Assembly (NCBI RefSeq): GCF_018873765.1
Contig: NC_057923.1
Location: 56,910,593 to 56,974,592 of the forward strand
Reading direction: 5' to 3'
DNA length: 64,000 nucleotides
From: Telopea speciosissima
Taxonomy: Eukaryota; Streptophyta; Magnoliopsida; Proteales; Proteaceae
A program made the position numbers and the translations under genes. This document shows positions 1 to 12,115 of this stretch, in pieces; the first letter of the stretch is position 1, and each line of letters starts with the position of its first letter. Under the pieces are notes generated by a model. The model saw only the letters and a program-made list of their open reading frames with translations, was not told the origin of the DNA and made no database searches.

Positions 1-159
1 GCTAATAAAAAAATAAAATCAAATGGCATTGTACATTTTTGTGTAGTTGTTCAGATGGTGCAGTTTGTGGAGAGATCTGTCTTTACATACAGCACAACCA
101 CAGAAGTTGTCATCCAAAACCTTTTCAATTGTTCATCCATCTAAGTCCAGAAACCTGAC

Positions 160-3100
160 CTTCTCAGGAGGAAGATCTATGCCCAGATTCCCGCGAGAGA
201 GAATAATGCCATCTGCTTCTTGTAGAATCTCATCAAAATGGGTTAGGCCCTGCAAGAAATCGGAAGAAAAGAACACTGGAAGTTTATATTCTCGAACAAG
301 CAATTGTATGGAAGTGGGTTAATACCGAAAATCAGATGTTTCTTTGTTTTTTTTTAAGACAAAATTGATAACCAGATCAATATGACCAACTATTTCTCAT
401 GCAGACTAATCAGATTTGCATCTTACCTCTATGTTTTCAATCTTTGCAAAAATCTGTGTCTGATGAAGATCACCCGATTTGGAAAGCAACTCACGGGCCT
501 GCATCAGAAAATCATACAAGTCTGATTACATATAATAACAAGTTTGGAAGAAAGACATTAGCTTCATTTAAACCCCTAAAAGTAAACAAATTATATACAA
601 TTAAGAATCACAACCATAAAAATCAAAATTGATCACAAATTATGAGAGAGAATTTGGAAGATAAAAACAACACGCTCAAAACAAGGATTATAAAGTGATA
701 AAGAACAAGAGGGTAATCATCAAGAACAGCCCTTACATTGCGAACATCTTCTGCATGCCGGGTATATGACAAGGAGAGGAAATCTATATGGTTGCGAACA
801 CCCCATGTACTTATAACCTGAAACAATAATTGCAATATCATGATACGCAGTAGGAAGGAAATCTGACACAAATATATTCAACAATTTTCAGGTTATCTTT
901 ATACTAACAAGTTTCAATATTTAAAAGATGTCTCGTTGTGATTGTTAGGTTGTGGAATAATTTTCTAAATACCTGCTATTGTTGTGTGTTGACATACATT
1001 CTTGGAACCCTTACTTAACAGCTTGAGCTTTTGGGATAAGTGGTTGTAACATGGTATCAAAGCACGAAACTCATTATGCTAATTAAACATCTGTGCATAA
1101 TCACCCAAAAGAGGGGCCACACATGCCACATGTATTTGCCACCCAAAAGAGGGACAACACGTGAGGGGGGATTGGGAATAATCCCACACATTGGCAACTC
1201 TGGGACTGATGGAGTATAGGGCTAGTCCAAACAGACCCTTATTTAATTCACATGGGTCAAGATATATTCAGCTCAAACCAGGGCCTATTCTGGCCATCGC
1301 TTTAGGCCTATGTGATGGTGTTATTAAGTTATTTAGGCCCACAGGTCCAGCCAGGTTCTGCCCAAGATAGCCATCGAACAACAGGTCCAGTGGAAGATAT
1401 TTGTTAGATTTTATGGGGCCCAATGGATCTTTGTATGGAGAAGGGATTCCAGAACTTGCTTATGGCTGGAGTGGGGCCCTCGAGGTGGAGATATGGTGGA
1501 TGTTTGATGGAGACTAGCTAGATTAGTTGCTATTTTCTTTACTCGTTATTTCTTTAGTTTCCTGTCTTTAGTTTCTATTTTTACAGTTACGATTTTGGTG
1601 TTATTCTCTATTGACAGCAAAAGGGTAGAGTTTCTATTTTGATAGGTTTCTATTCTTTCTACTTTCTAATTTGTAGAGAGGGGATATCTATTCCTAGTAT
1701 AGGCCACGCATTTACTGGTATCTATTTCTGGTTTTCTCTCTTTGTAATTGCAATCTATTAATACAAAAAAGGGAGAGAACCCTCCGAACAATTTGAGGGG
1801 GGGGGGGGGGAAAGAAGCTTTGTGCTTGTGCTGAGTGAGTCAGTTGCTCTGTGAGAGAGTTATGGCGTGAGACCCCTCCCTTCCTATCTCGTTTTCTCGT
1901 TCCCCCTCCTCTATTCTGTTTTTATTCCTTGTTTCTATTTCCATTAACCCTGCAACCTGTGTTCTATTGTGAGTAACTGAGACCCCTTTTGGCACTGTTG
2001 ACTGCTGTTACAACAAGTCAAGGCTGCTTATTGATTCTCTAAGGAAGCTGGTGATAGAAGGCTATATACACCCTGCGACACCCCTGGTTTTGGAGTTCTC
2101 TGTCAGAAATTTCAGACCATCTGCACTGGCTGCATCTGAAAGTTGCAATCATGTGCAAGAGCCATTATTCTTCATCTAGCCATCAGTTTTGGCCGAGTTT
2201 TCTAGGAGTTATTCCCACCAACAGGGGCGATCTTCGACTGGAAGGTCTGGTCCATCAAAGTTCTCAATTTCTAAGTCTGGTATAGTTTCTAATTCTGGGA
2301 TTTGGTCCACCGCTGTGTCCTGCTGACTATACAGGCTGAATACAGTCTTACTTCTTTGTAGTTGATGGACACCTAGCATTGTACTTCATACCCTTAGAGT
2401 GTTGGTGTGCTAAGGTGTATATCAAATTATCAATGCTTGTAACCGAGTGATTGTCTTGCTAAAGTATTGCTGGAATCCCTGGTTAATTTACTGTTAGACA
2501 GCACATTGATTCTGACTGTAGGATAGGATATCAGCACCCTATTCCTACATCAGGGACCTTGGATGACTTCATATACCAGTTGGGACTCTCCACCAAATAG
2601 CTTAAGCTTTATAGTTGGACACCTCAATATGGTATCGGAGCCAAGAGGTCAGGTGTTTGATCCCTGGTAAAAGCGAGGGATTTGAGTTATGGGTTAAAAT
2701 GCCCTGACGCTTCGTGCCACTTGGTGCCATGTGATGGTGTCACGTGCAAAGCACTGTGTGTGTGTGTGGGCCAGCATATGCGCGGGGGGTTGTTTGGTAT
2801 TGATATACATTGTTGTAACCCTGAGCGGTTGTAACACCTCCCTCAGTTTCGGAATGTTTGCATGCAGAAAGAAGCAAGTTGAGGGATCCTCTGTCACAGA
2901 ATAACAGTTGAATGTGGAAAAATGAACCATCTTCAAATTCCATGGTTATTAGATATTTGATCAATTTCAGCATTCAGGAAAAAAAAAGTTTAATTGAAAA
3001 GGCATTCTCTTAGCTCTGTAGCCAGAAAAGAACTGTTGCAAACAAACTATCACTTACTTCTTTATCCTTTTCGGTCAGGGTAGGCAGATCAATATGGATT

Positions 3101-6100
3101 TGAGAAACATGCAAAGTGAACAAGGAACCAGTGAGAGTAGCAGTGTTTTTTATCATACAGACTACATCTTCATCCTTCACCTCAGATACCTGCAATTGAA
3201 AAAGAAATACATAAGGAAATTGTAGAAGAAGTATGATGCCCCATGAAGTAAAAGATGAGACCTACTTGAACCATCACACTCTGCAGCCCAACTGTTTTTA
3301 AACTCAAAAAAGTGTAATTGTCAAGCAGGCTGTCAAGCTGATTGACTCTTATCCAAATTATTAAGAGGTGACTGAAATTTCTTAATCCTTCTTTCCCCTT
3401 GAATGAATAATCTTAAGAGACCAAGTCCATTCTATCATAATGCCATGCATTCAGAAATTTGATCCAACTCTGCAACAACAATTGTCGTACCTCCAGCCAA
3501 ACAGAAGTAGTTTCACTTCCTGTGAACAGGTATTGACCAATAAAAATGGTATCTCCTTTCTTCACTGCCTGCAAACCACACAAATGCTTCAGGTTAGGCA
3601 GAAGATTGTACAGAGAAAAGCATGATAACAATAGCACAAAGTTAGAAATACAAAAATAATAGAGTGAAGCATATTTGAAAAGCTATCAATTTACAAGAGA
3701 AAGGAAGAAAGTAATAGTCCAACGAGGTAGAAAAAACAGGAAACTTCAGGAATCAACGTTTTGATGATTTATTTTTTGTAATTGTATTTAGAGTGGTAAA
3801 GCTAATTTTCATTGAAAAAAAGAGAATGGGCAACCCCCCCCCCCCCCCCTCCTATTCATTCAGGTATCTACACCCTCAAGCATCCTCTTGAGGCAAAATG
3901 CAAAGGTCTCTTTGGAGGTAGGTTCTCTAGAACATAGGGCCCAGCTAACACTGGGAGAGCTAGTCAGCACAAAAACTGACCTCCTTACCTCAAAGATGGA
4001 ATCTCCTCAAACTGGACCCTAAGGCCCATGATGGCACCAATAACGCACCATGAAACCAATGGGGAGGGGAGAGCTCATATTCATCAATAACCACTTTGGA
4101 ATCCTAGAAACCCCGACGTACCTGGAATCCCTCCTGCTGCCCGTCAAATTGCAAACTATCATGAATAAAAGTTGACACTCAAGGGCCATGTAACCAGTCA
4201 CAAAAAAAAATGAACTCACACAAGTGATTCTGACCAATGCACCCATAGCCTGCCACCTGACTCATCAAAGAGCTATCAACGTTATTGGCCCCACCAAACC
4301 CTGGTGGGCAAGGGATCCATGTAACCCATGTAACAAAATGAAGAGTGAAGTCTGCTTGTATGCACATTGGCCGAACAGTTCTCTTCAATCCAGGGAATCA
4401 ATAAAAGTTGTGGCTTGCCTGCCCGATCTAGAGACAATTTAAGATCAGAGCTTATGAAAAGCTCTGAAGCCAATGCACTTCTGAGCCCCATTTATCTCTG
4501 ACTCCCTGTTATGTAAGATATCACAATGCTCAAGAAATTGCAATATCAAACTGAAATCTACAAAGGAGCATCTTTGTAAGCTCTGCATCTTCTCAATGAT
4601 AATGAACCAATTGAAGAGGCTTTCTAGATGAAATCCACAAAAAAGCATCATTAGAAGCCTCAGATCTATTCAATGATAGGGAACCACTTTCCGCATTCAA
4701 AATCCCCTCCAAAGGTCTAACAGAAGTATTCTTATGAAAATACAAATCCTCAGCAAGAGATAACATTAATGAACATAAATTCAGAACAAGGTTCAGGAAT
4801 TGAAAGAACTAGTACGGAAATTGAAGATTACTTGGTAGCGCATCATACTCAAACTGGTTCTCTTTGACTTTGCCGATGTTAAATAAAAAGTGGATAATGA
4901 CTCATATGAAACAATTTTAAAAGTATACGAAGGCCTTCCTTATAAGCTTGTCGGAATGGTCGGGATGGCCCAAGTACCTGCCACGCGGCAGATCGGATGG
5001 GGCCCAAATTTTGTAGACAGGTGGACCTCAAGGTCCCCAGCCTATGCGTCAAGTTTTAGCCCCAAAAAAGGAAATTTGATTGAATTAGGTTCTAAAATTT
5101 GACATGTGGCTAATCCAAATAGGGTATTTGATTGAATTAGGTTCTAAAATTTGCCAGGTAGCTAAAATTAGTGAGCCACCCTGCTAATCTTATTAGATCA
5201 GCCCGTCTAAAGCAACTTTTGACTTAAATAAAAATTCACCAGAATAACAAGAAAACTATGAAAAGATGGATCACTGAGAGAACTCGGTGATCAACCTAAT
5301 ATTTTCCCATCCTTGATTCTCTTTAATAGTTTGTATATCCTGAACATTCCAATATTGATAATACACATTCTGATGCAAAAGAAGTAAACATAAAATAAAA
5401 TCACTGCTAACCTTTGCCAATCCAGAAAAGTTGATTGGCAATAGCTCTGAAGTGGCTTCCTTATCCTGATCAGGTGTTAGAACAACATAAGCATCTTCCT
5501 GAAGCGAAATGGAATGTTCATCTTTATTTATAACCTGCAACTCTGGTCCCACTGTGTCCAGCATAACCTAAAAGAGGGGTGGAGGAATCAATTACAAGTT
5601 CAATTCTTTCTTCTTTTCTTTATCGCAATTATTACTATTCCTGTTTTAGTAGAACTAGAAATCACATAATAAGAAATCAAAGTTGTCAAACCCAAGTTTA
5701 AAAAACCGTGGCTTCAAGCCAAAAGTGTCTGAAGAATTCAAAAGAACCTAAGATAAATAGGTAACTAGCGGAAAGAAAAAGGGGGAAAAGATCCCTTTAA
5801 ACGTTAATCGGATGACAATACAATTGGAAGAGAGAGCTTACAGCGCAGAGCTTCTTAGTACTTTTGACAGCCGTCTTCAAATTTTCTAGAGTCTCTTGGT
5901 GATAGTCGGTGCCTCCCCATGAAAAATCAAAACGTGCAACTGCCAACACGAAAAATACAAAGCATTAAAAAAAAATAACTCCACCTTCTCAGGCCTTAAT
6001 TCGGTGAGACGAAAAACTCCGAAAACCATTTCAACCCAGGAGCAAAAAGTCATTTTTTTATTTTCCCAATTCCTATCAAAGAATAAAACGAAGAATACAT

Positions 6101-6540
6101 TGGAGTTATCTAATAAACAGAATCACAATCAAAAGGATCGAACAGATCATACCTGACATCCCAGCCTTGAGACAACCAGAAATAACTTCAACGGATCTCG
6201 ACTTCGGACCCAGTGTCCCGACGATTTTTGTCATTGCAGGAAAGAAATTCTGCAAAATCCATGACCACAAGTTCCACGTCAAGATCAGGTAAAAACTCAT
6301 CAAACAACCAATCCTGTTCCATCTCCAGCACTACTTTTTAAGCTTAAAGTACTTCCGAAAAATAAACAAAAGCTCGAAATATCATCCACAAAAAATACAA
6401 TTCTGAGAAAAGGAGTTTCATAGAAAGTCAATGTTGCAGAGGAAACACTAGAGAAGATAATAAGTACTTACAGACTTGGATGGCTCGAGGATGGAAGCCA
6501 TCCTAATGGGCTCCTCAAGAAGCAAGTGCGTCGAATGCAT
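160..6540 (-). CDS. Pyruvate kinase, cytosolic type (5' part of gene, partial)
   Basis: Pyruvate kinase makes pyruvate and ATP from phosphoenolpyruvate and ADP, the last step of cytosolic glycolysis. Nine coding exons read on the minus strand: 6472-6540, 6153-6249, 5842-5939, 5412-5567, 3491-3568, 3058-3189, 737-817, 427-498 and 160-249. All have GT-AG borders and compatible phases, giving 291 residues of an expected 510-530. The protein starts [20 protein letters not shown], continues [19 protein letters not shown], and has [25 protein letters not shown] (B domain), [11 protein letters not shown] and [20 protein letters not shown]. It stops in the window at LPPEK; the C-terminal exons lie beyond base 1. 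No transit peptide is visible, which fits a cytosolic isoform of the At3g52990/At2g36580 type, as remembered. Two catalytic motifs are non-canonical: ARFDFSWG where most families have RxNFSHG, and LSRGNLG where most have ARGDLG. The reading frame is unbroken, so the gene looks functional. Confidence 0.95.
818..3057. repeat. Large pyruvate kinase intron with decayed LTR-type sequence
   Basis: This 2240-bp intron separates exons 6 and 7. It contains two primer-binding-site-like words on the plus strand, TGGTATCAAAGC near 1053 and TGGTATCGGAGCC near 2630. It also has a pyrimidine-rich, LTR-like stretch around 1500-1990 with a G run near 1800, and a short TG repeat near 2756-2768. No coding domain or paired LTR can be delimited, so this is old transposon debris in an otherwise spliceable intron. 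Confidence 0.4.
4941..5220. repeat. Dispersed repeat, related to the copy at 29023-29341
   Basis: The stretch begins TATAAGCTTG and carries the phrase CCCAAATTTTGTAGACAGG. A matching start (TATAAGCTTATCAAGG) and phrase (CCTAAATTTTGTGGACAG) occur near 29014-29080. It lies in the 1.84-kb intron between pyruvate kinase exons 4 and 5. The ends of this copy are not clear. It is probably a non-autonomous DNA element; no coding capacity is seen. Confidence 0.4.
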
Positions 6541-6643
6541 CTTCGATCTCCCTACTGATCAATGAAGGAAGAAGAAGAAGGAGGTCGGAATTCGCTTTGA
6601 TCGAAACGAGAAGCAAAGCACAGAAGACAGAGGGAGAGGTTCT

Positions 6644-6651
6644 CTATTTAA
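6644..6651 (-). promoter_or_regulatory. Possible TATA box of the pyruvate kinase gene
   Basis: The minus strand reads TTAAATAG about 105 bases upstream of the ATG, in front of a purine/pyrimidine-rich leader. The position and composition suit a plant TATA element. The call is inference; no start site was measured. Confidence 0.35.
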
Positions 6652-6659
6652 GAGTTCTT

Positions 6660-9600
6660 CTCAGGTATGCTTCGTTGTTAACGCGACCATGAGGGAAATA
6701 TGATTGTGAGCATATACCGGAGAATCCCAACGTGCCTTGGCTGGGAAGACCTAGGAACTCAAAACTGTTGGATTGGAATCTTTCTAGAAGATTTAGTTAA
6801 GAATAAAGTCTAAACTTTAAGATTCCAATCTGGCAGTTCTTATACACCAGCCTACAGTCATTGTTTTTTTTGTCCATTAGACTAACTGGATCGGCACACA
6901 CTTGTCGAGAGGTCAACATATCGGGTTTCAAATTCTGACCCGGGCCGGCTAAACCCGACCAACAATCACTCAATGCATGGTTCAATGTCTCAACCAAAAT
7001 TTCTAGTTTCGACAGAGATATCTTGGTTTCCAAGTTTTCGAATAAAAGTATTTTGACAATATTTTTGATCGACAACAAGATATCAAGTTTTGACTAGTTT
7101 CAATAGTTTCGATTAGTTTTGATCAGTCCATGTCCAAGATATGTCGAGTTTTGCTCAAAAAATATCAAGTTTTGACCCGATTTGTATTGAAACCTAAAAA
7201 TTCTCGATTATTGACAAATGGACACTGACCTTGAAACCGAGATTTAGAACTTTGATATTAAGATGTTGATGGTCAACCTTCAAGTTTTGAAGCACGCACA
7301 CAGTTTGGGCAGAGGAATGTGGCATGTGGGCCAGATTGGGAGTAGAATCAAGTATGGGTTGGGCTCCAAGAACTTGGGTAGGCCAAACCCATGGCCACAC
7401 CTAACCATCACGGGTCATGCCAAGCCAAACCTAACCATCAAGGGTTTTTGAGTTTGATCAACTCTGCTCCTAGATCTACTTCTACAGGTTAGGTTGTAGA
7501 CCACGTGGAAAAACAGTGGGTCCCACTCCATATATAATGCTCGTGTCCACAGTTGGATTGGAATCAGTAGGAGTACATACATTAGAGACTCCCACGGTGA
7601 GAGCCTTTCTCCTTTGGTGAATTAGTTAGGTAATGGTAACATGGTATGGATCATGGTTGGCCTTAAGAGGACAGTGCATGTCATTGCCAGTTATCATGGC
7701 GCGTGGAAAAAAGGTGGGATGGACCACACCAGCATAAAAAAATCACTGTCTGTGTTAATTTTTTTAATGGACTTCAACTACCTAAATGGTAAAAACAGTT
7801 TCTTTAACCAAGTAGTAATGTTTGATAGCTAATACATTTTTTGTCACTTAGGGTGAAGAGAGAATCTCATCATCAACTCACATCGTTTATTAATGAAGGT
7901 TCGAATTATCTTTTCTAGGTTCAATCAAAGGATCAGATCCAGAAGGAAAACTCATTTCACATGGAATCTTGAAACCATAGTTTAGTTATGGTATGGGATC
8001 GAGTATCGACCAATTTTGAAACTAATATTGATACCAGTATGTATCTGTCGTTATCGAGATTGTATTGGACATTTTTGCATTCAAGGATACCAATACCAAA
8101 ATGGATTATTTTAACCATTTTCCCCTATCTCTATAACGTCTCATTGATCCGATATTTTTAGGTATTGGTATTGGTGTTGGCCGATTCCAACATGGCCGAT
8201 TCCGATATTGATTCATAAAATCCTAATCGAAACTAATCAAGGAATGTTGTGCTTTCCATGTGGGATTGTGTTGAGTCTATCATATTAGTTGAAGTCTTCG
8301 ATCGAATGAAACATGTTCTAGAAGAAGGCCCCTCTCCTCATCCCCAAGAAATAAAAAAATAAATAAAATGGCAAATGTATTATAATTATAAGTGTGGGAT
8401 GTCTAAATGACATCTCTATATGTGTATATAGATTATAATCTTCTTTTGATTACCCCTTGTCTTATTTTCAACAATTTTTTTAAGTTTAGGATAAAAATGG
8501 CTTATCAAAAATAATTTGATAATGATTTATTGTTTGTCATTAATTCATTATCAAAAGTTGTCATTATGTTTTTATATTTTTTAATACACATGTGAAATGA
8601 CAAAATGTACCCTCAATAGAAGAAAAAAATGTGTTATATTAAAAAGGCAAAAAAATAAGGTTACAAATTATTTGACACCGCAAGAAATGTCAATAAGAAA
8701 ATCCCAATGAGTTTTAATGTAATGTAGAAATAGTCCCTTACTGTTTCCCTCTTTTATACATTTATTAATGTATACCTATATGTTATTGGTGCACCTCTTT
8801 GTCACTAAAGGTGGTAAAGAGAGAAGTTGTAATCTTCTTTATTTACTTCTTATCTTATTCCAAACATTATTCAAGTCAAGAGTATAAAAAAAAAAAGGAT
8901 TACTCCTTATCTTATTTTCAAAAGTTATTCAAGTCATGAGTATTTTCAAAAAAAAAAAAATTAGAATAATTTGAAACTGACTTATCATTATGTTATTCTA
9001 AAAAATTGTTATTGTTCATGTGAAATAACAAGATTAACCCTCAATAGAAAAAAAGAAAAAGAAAGAAGTATGCCATACTAAAATAGCAAAAACGTATAGT
9101 AATAATTTATTTTTCATCAATTTTAGTTACAATACGATTTTCCCTATGTTATTAGTTTCAGTGTCCCCCTTCACCCCAAAAAAATTCTCAGGTCCCCCCT
9201 ACAACAAGCATGAAAGGTAATTTTTCATATGTTATTTAGCCAACAAAAAAAAGGGGAAATTTTCCCTCATACCCCATAGTATCAGTTTACTTGCACTTTC
9301 AATTGTATATACCAAAAGTTTTCATGCACGGTCATGCATGTGCACAACCCGCATTAAATGCAATCAGATTGGCATAAATGCTTATCCAAAATGCATAAAC
9401 ATCCCTACCGTCTACTTGACAAAATCGATGAGAGAATCTCTTCTGTACGAATATCATCCCCTATGTATATTATAGGAATGAAGAAAGTCGCAATAAGAAA
9501 AGAAAAGGTTTAGCAAATGAAAATGGATGTTTCAGAAGTCATGTACTCTTTTTATTTGGCTTATGTTGAGGGCCATACATTATAATTCTATGAAACACAA

Positions 9601-9850
9601 TAATATTTTTTGGGGAAACATGAAGCACACTAATTTATTAGAGAGAGAGAGAGACGTGCAATTGTTTACAAATACATGATATTTTATAGAGAAAAAGAAC
9701 TCTGTCAGGGAGTGTGACGAGTCTATCTCTCTCCTCCTTGTATGAAAAGACAACTCTACCCCCTTATTTTTAGGAGAGAGATAGACACAAGGGAGTATTG
9801 GTGTAAGCCACACTCCCAAACAAAAGCTACTTGCCTATATTGTAATAGGA
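6660..9850. other. Intergenic DNA without a recognisable gene
   Basis: This AT-rich stretch lies upstream of pyruvate kinase. At 6976-7252 both edges resemble the CAWGGTTC-end MITE family described at 17683, but no target duplication is visible. At 7980-8215 there is low-complexity repeat built from words such as GGTATTGGTATTGG and CGATATTGA, similar in style to 42500-42660 and 60885-61090. At 9314-9420 there is a repeat with the word TTTTCATGCACGG that recurs near 62993. No coding exon is supported. Confidence 0.5.
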
Positions 9851-9852
9851 CC

Positions 9853-9975
9853 AGGTTTTCCTCCACCCACGGTGAATGGGATCCGAAGGGTATTTTGAAA
9901 ATATACTAAAACCTTATAGGGTTTGCTAACTTTAGGATGGTGGATGAATCGTACTCTATAAGTGGAGGAAAACTT
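9853..9975. mobile_element. Short inverted-repeat element (MITE-like)
   Basis: AGGTTTTCCTCCAC at 9853-9866 is mirrored by GTGGAGGAAAACTT at 9962-9975, giving arms of about 13 bp around a 95-bp centre. The size and form fit a small MITE. No target duplication could be settled, so the family is unknown. Confidence 0.4.
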
Positions 9976-10250
9976 TCTCCTTTTATAATATGTCAAATGT
10001 TTTTATGGGAAAAGGTACTTGAGGCGCCAAGGAGGGTACGCTAGCACCCTCTCTCTCTCTCTCTCTCTATCATTCTCCTCTTCACGTGAAATGACATTGC
10101 CATCCCCTATGTATGAAACCATTTCGTTGTTCCTCACTGGTGCACTCCTCTATGCCGCTTGCTCAAAGAACTCTCTCCGACTTTAACTTATTTTTTTTTA
10201 AGATATCTTTTAGTTTTAGTTTGACATTGTTAGTTAAGGGAAAAATAACT

Positions 10251-10400
10251 CTATGGGAGGGCGTGGCCCCTGTGCCTAGATAAAGAGGGGGTCAAATGAC
10301 TACCCTGCACTCCCATGAAATGCGATATTGACGCCCCATGTTGCTTCCACGTACTTTCATTGGCCCTTCTGCGTGCACAGGGGCCATGCTCCCCTCATAG
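10251..10400. mobile_element. Inverted-repeat MITE of about 150 bp
   Basis: The left arm, 10251-10275, starts CTATGGGAGGGCGTGG. It is mirrored by the right arm, 10375-10400, which ends CCATGCTCCCCTCATAG. Both arms contain the shared core GGCCCCTGTGC or its complement. The arms are about 25 bp with a few mismatches. The flanks AAAATAACT and GAAATACTT are only loosely alike, so a 9-bp Mutator-like duplication is possible but not shown. Confidence 0.45.
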
Positions 10401-10419
10401 GGAAATACTTATCCGTAAG

Positions 10420-10475
<56 letters not shown>
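10420..10475. repeat. (TA)n microsatellite
   Basis: About 27 uninterrupted TA units. Open reading frames crossing it encode runs of Ile-Tyr and are artefacts. Copy number is likely to vary between individuals. A CT tract lies nearby at about 10047-10069. Confidence 0.95.
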
Positions 10476-10477
<2 letters not shown>

Positions 10478-10740
10478 AAGGGTTTGCTACCTTGTCATGT
10501 GGCCTTCGCAGAATGAAGGGGTGCATAGGGGCATCCAATAGGAAGGGTAAGCGAACATTCTTGTTCTAGTATTTGAATCATTATGACGTCAAAACAAAAA
10601 ATTAGAGTGCACTTTGTGCAACCATACATGGTAATATAGTTGAAGTGTTTTGATTCATAATTACATAGCTTGAATGGTGCACGTTATTCAATTACTCGCT
10701 TGTAGTCATGCTTAACAACTTATAAACATAGGTATCAAAT

Positions 10741-11560
10741 TTTTCCTCACCCATAATGAAGGGAGGATCCCTTACCCATGACCATCGGTGATGAACCCAA
10801 ATTCATGCCAACCAATCGGAGATCGCCACGCTGCATGACCCAGAAGAGTGGGCCAAGACAGAATCAGTGAAGCACCATCCACCAACACCCATGGGCGCCA
10901 ACCCCCTTGGGAGCGTGGACCTCCCTGGGCACCAACCCCCTTGGGGCGCAGACCCCTTCTCCGAACACGTCATCCCCGGGCAAGTCTCCCTCGAACACGA
11001 CAGTCACCATCACCATCAACAAGGCACAGATCGCATCACCAAGGACTCTAGGCCACCGCTTATCGAGTCACGTAGTTTGAACGAACTCATGCACCAGAAA
11101 CCCCATCTACCATGTAGATGAGGTCTATCCACCAAGGACGCCAAGTCTATCAGGACACTACTTCTTACAGGAAGACAACTACCAAGTCTATCAAGGACAC
11201 CACGTCTCTCCGAAAGACGACTACTAGGTCTACCGTGACACCACGTCTCACAAGAAGACAACCTATCAAGGATAAGCCCTGCTACTCAGGGACTCTATCA
11301 CCTATGGTAAACACTCTACATCAACTAGGACTCTCCACACCGCCATACACTATCATAAAAGGTAAGGTACACAACCCCATCAGGGGACATCTTAACTCAT
11401 ATTGAATACTACTATTCATCTGTTTGCTCAGGGAGATCTAACTTAGGCATCGGAGAGTCCTAGGCCGGAATCACACCGATTCTCCTTTATCACCCCAGGG
11501 TCTTTTGCAAGTTACGGCACTCGAAGGACAGCTGAGCGATTTCTTGACGCAACAATCGAT
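10741..11560. repeat. LTR-like fragment with a 42-bp tandem repeat
   Basis: This GC-richer island contains three diverged tandem units of about 42 bp (11146-11270), each opening TCTATC or TCTACC followed by a GGACAC- or GACACC-type word and AGAAGACAAC- or AAAGACGACT-type words. After that comes a stretch ending in GGTCTTTTGCAAG and CTGAGCGATTTCTTGACGCA, wording I associate with the 3' part of plant Ty3-type LTRs. No paired LTR or coding domain is present. A solo or truncated LTR is the best guess. Confidence 0.35.
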
Positions 11561-11707
11561 ACCGTAAATGATCAGAGAAGGATATATTCAAATTCATCAA
11601 CGAGAATAGTGAGTTTGTTGATGAGACTGTTTGTTGACAAGATAAGAGTCTCATCGTATGATCACATCAGACCAGGGATTCTTTCTGTCCCAGTAAGAAA
11701 ACAAATC

Positions 11708-11878
11708 TTTTGTCTAAACATAAAAACCAAAACTTCATTTTGACTTTTGAAGCCATCCAATATGTTTCACTTTCAATGGTAAAGGTGACAGACTTTTGCC
11801 TAAACTTAATATCTCAAACTTTATTTTGTCTTTTGATGCCATCCAATATGTCTCACTTCCAATGGCAAAGTGACGGTG
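11708..11878. repeat. Tandem duplication with an 86-bp unit
   Basis: Two adjacent diverged copies start TTTTGTCTAAAC at 11708 and TTTTGCCTAAAC at 11794. Both contain the identical word GCCATCCAATATGT followed by TCAC and CAATGG. Nothing suggests coding use. Confidence 0.7.
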
Positions 11879-11879
11879 G

Positions 11880-12081
11880 TTCATGCGTCCTTGTTGTGGG
11901 TGCTCAGTGAATGCTATGACCACTATGGGCATATTTGGAATTTTCTTCGAACTGCAAAATTATGTGTTGGATGCGCTAGTTGCGTCTCCAACTTTTATCT
12001 TCTCCTTTGGTTGATGTCTTGATGACAAAACCCCATCTCTCTCTCATTTATGTGTTTTTGACTAAGAGTATTAATATTTAG

Positions 12082-12115
<34 letters not shown>

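Noticed and set aside
1053..2642. A complete LTR retrotransposon between two primer-site-like words in the pyruvate kinase intron
   Set aside because: No paired LTRs, polypurine tract or coding domains could be found; only debris is supported.
6976..7252. A further CAWGGTTC-type MITE
   Set aside because: Both edges resemble the family, but the flanks ACTCAATG and ATATTAAG do not match, so borders are not supported.
10315..10569. Open frames with long Ile-Tyr runs
   Set aside because: Produced by the TA microsatellite.
11146..11270. Spaced repeats that might look like a CRISPR array
   Set aside because: Units are adjacent and diverged, with no constant repeat and unique spacers, and the genome is a plant's.
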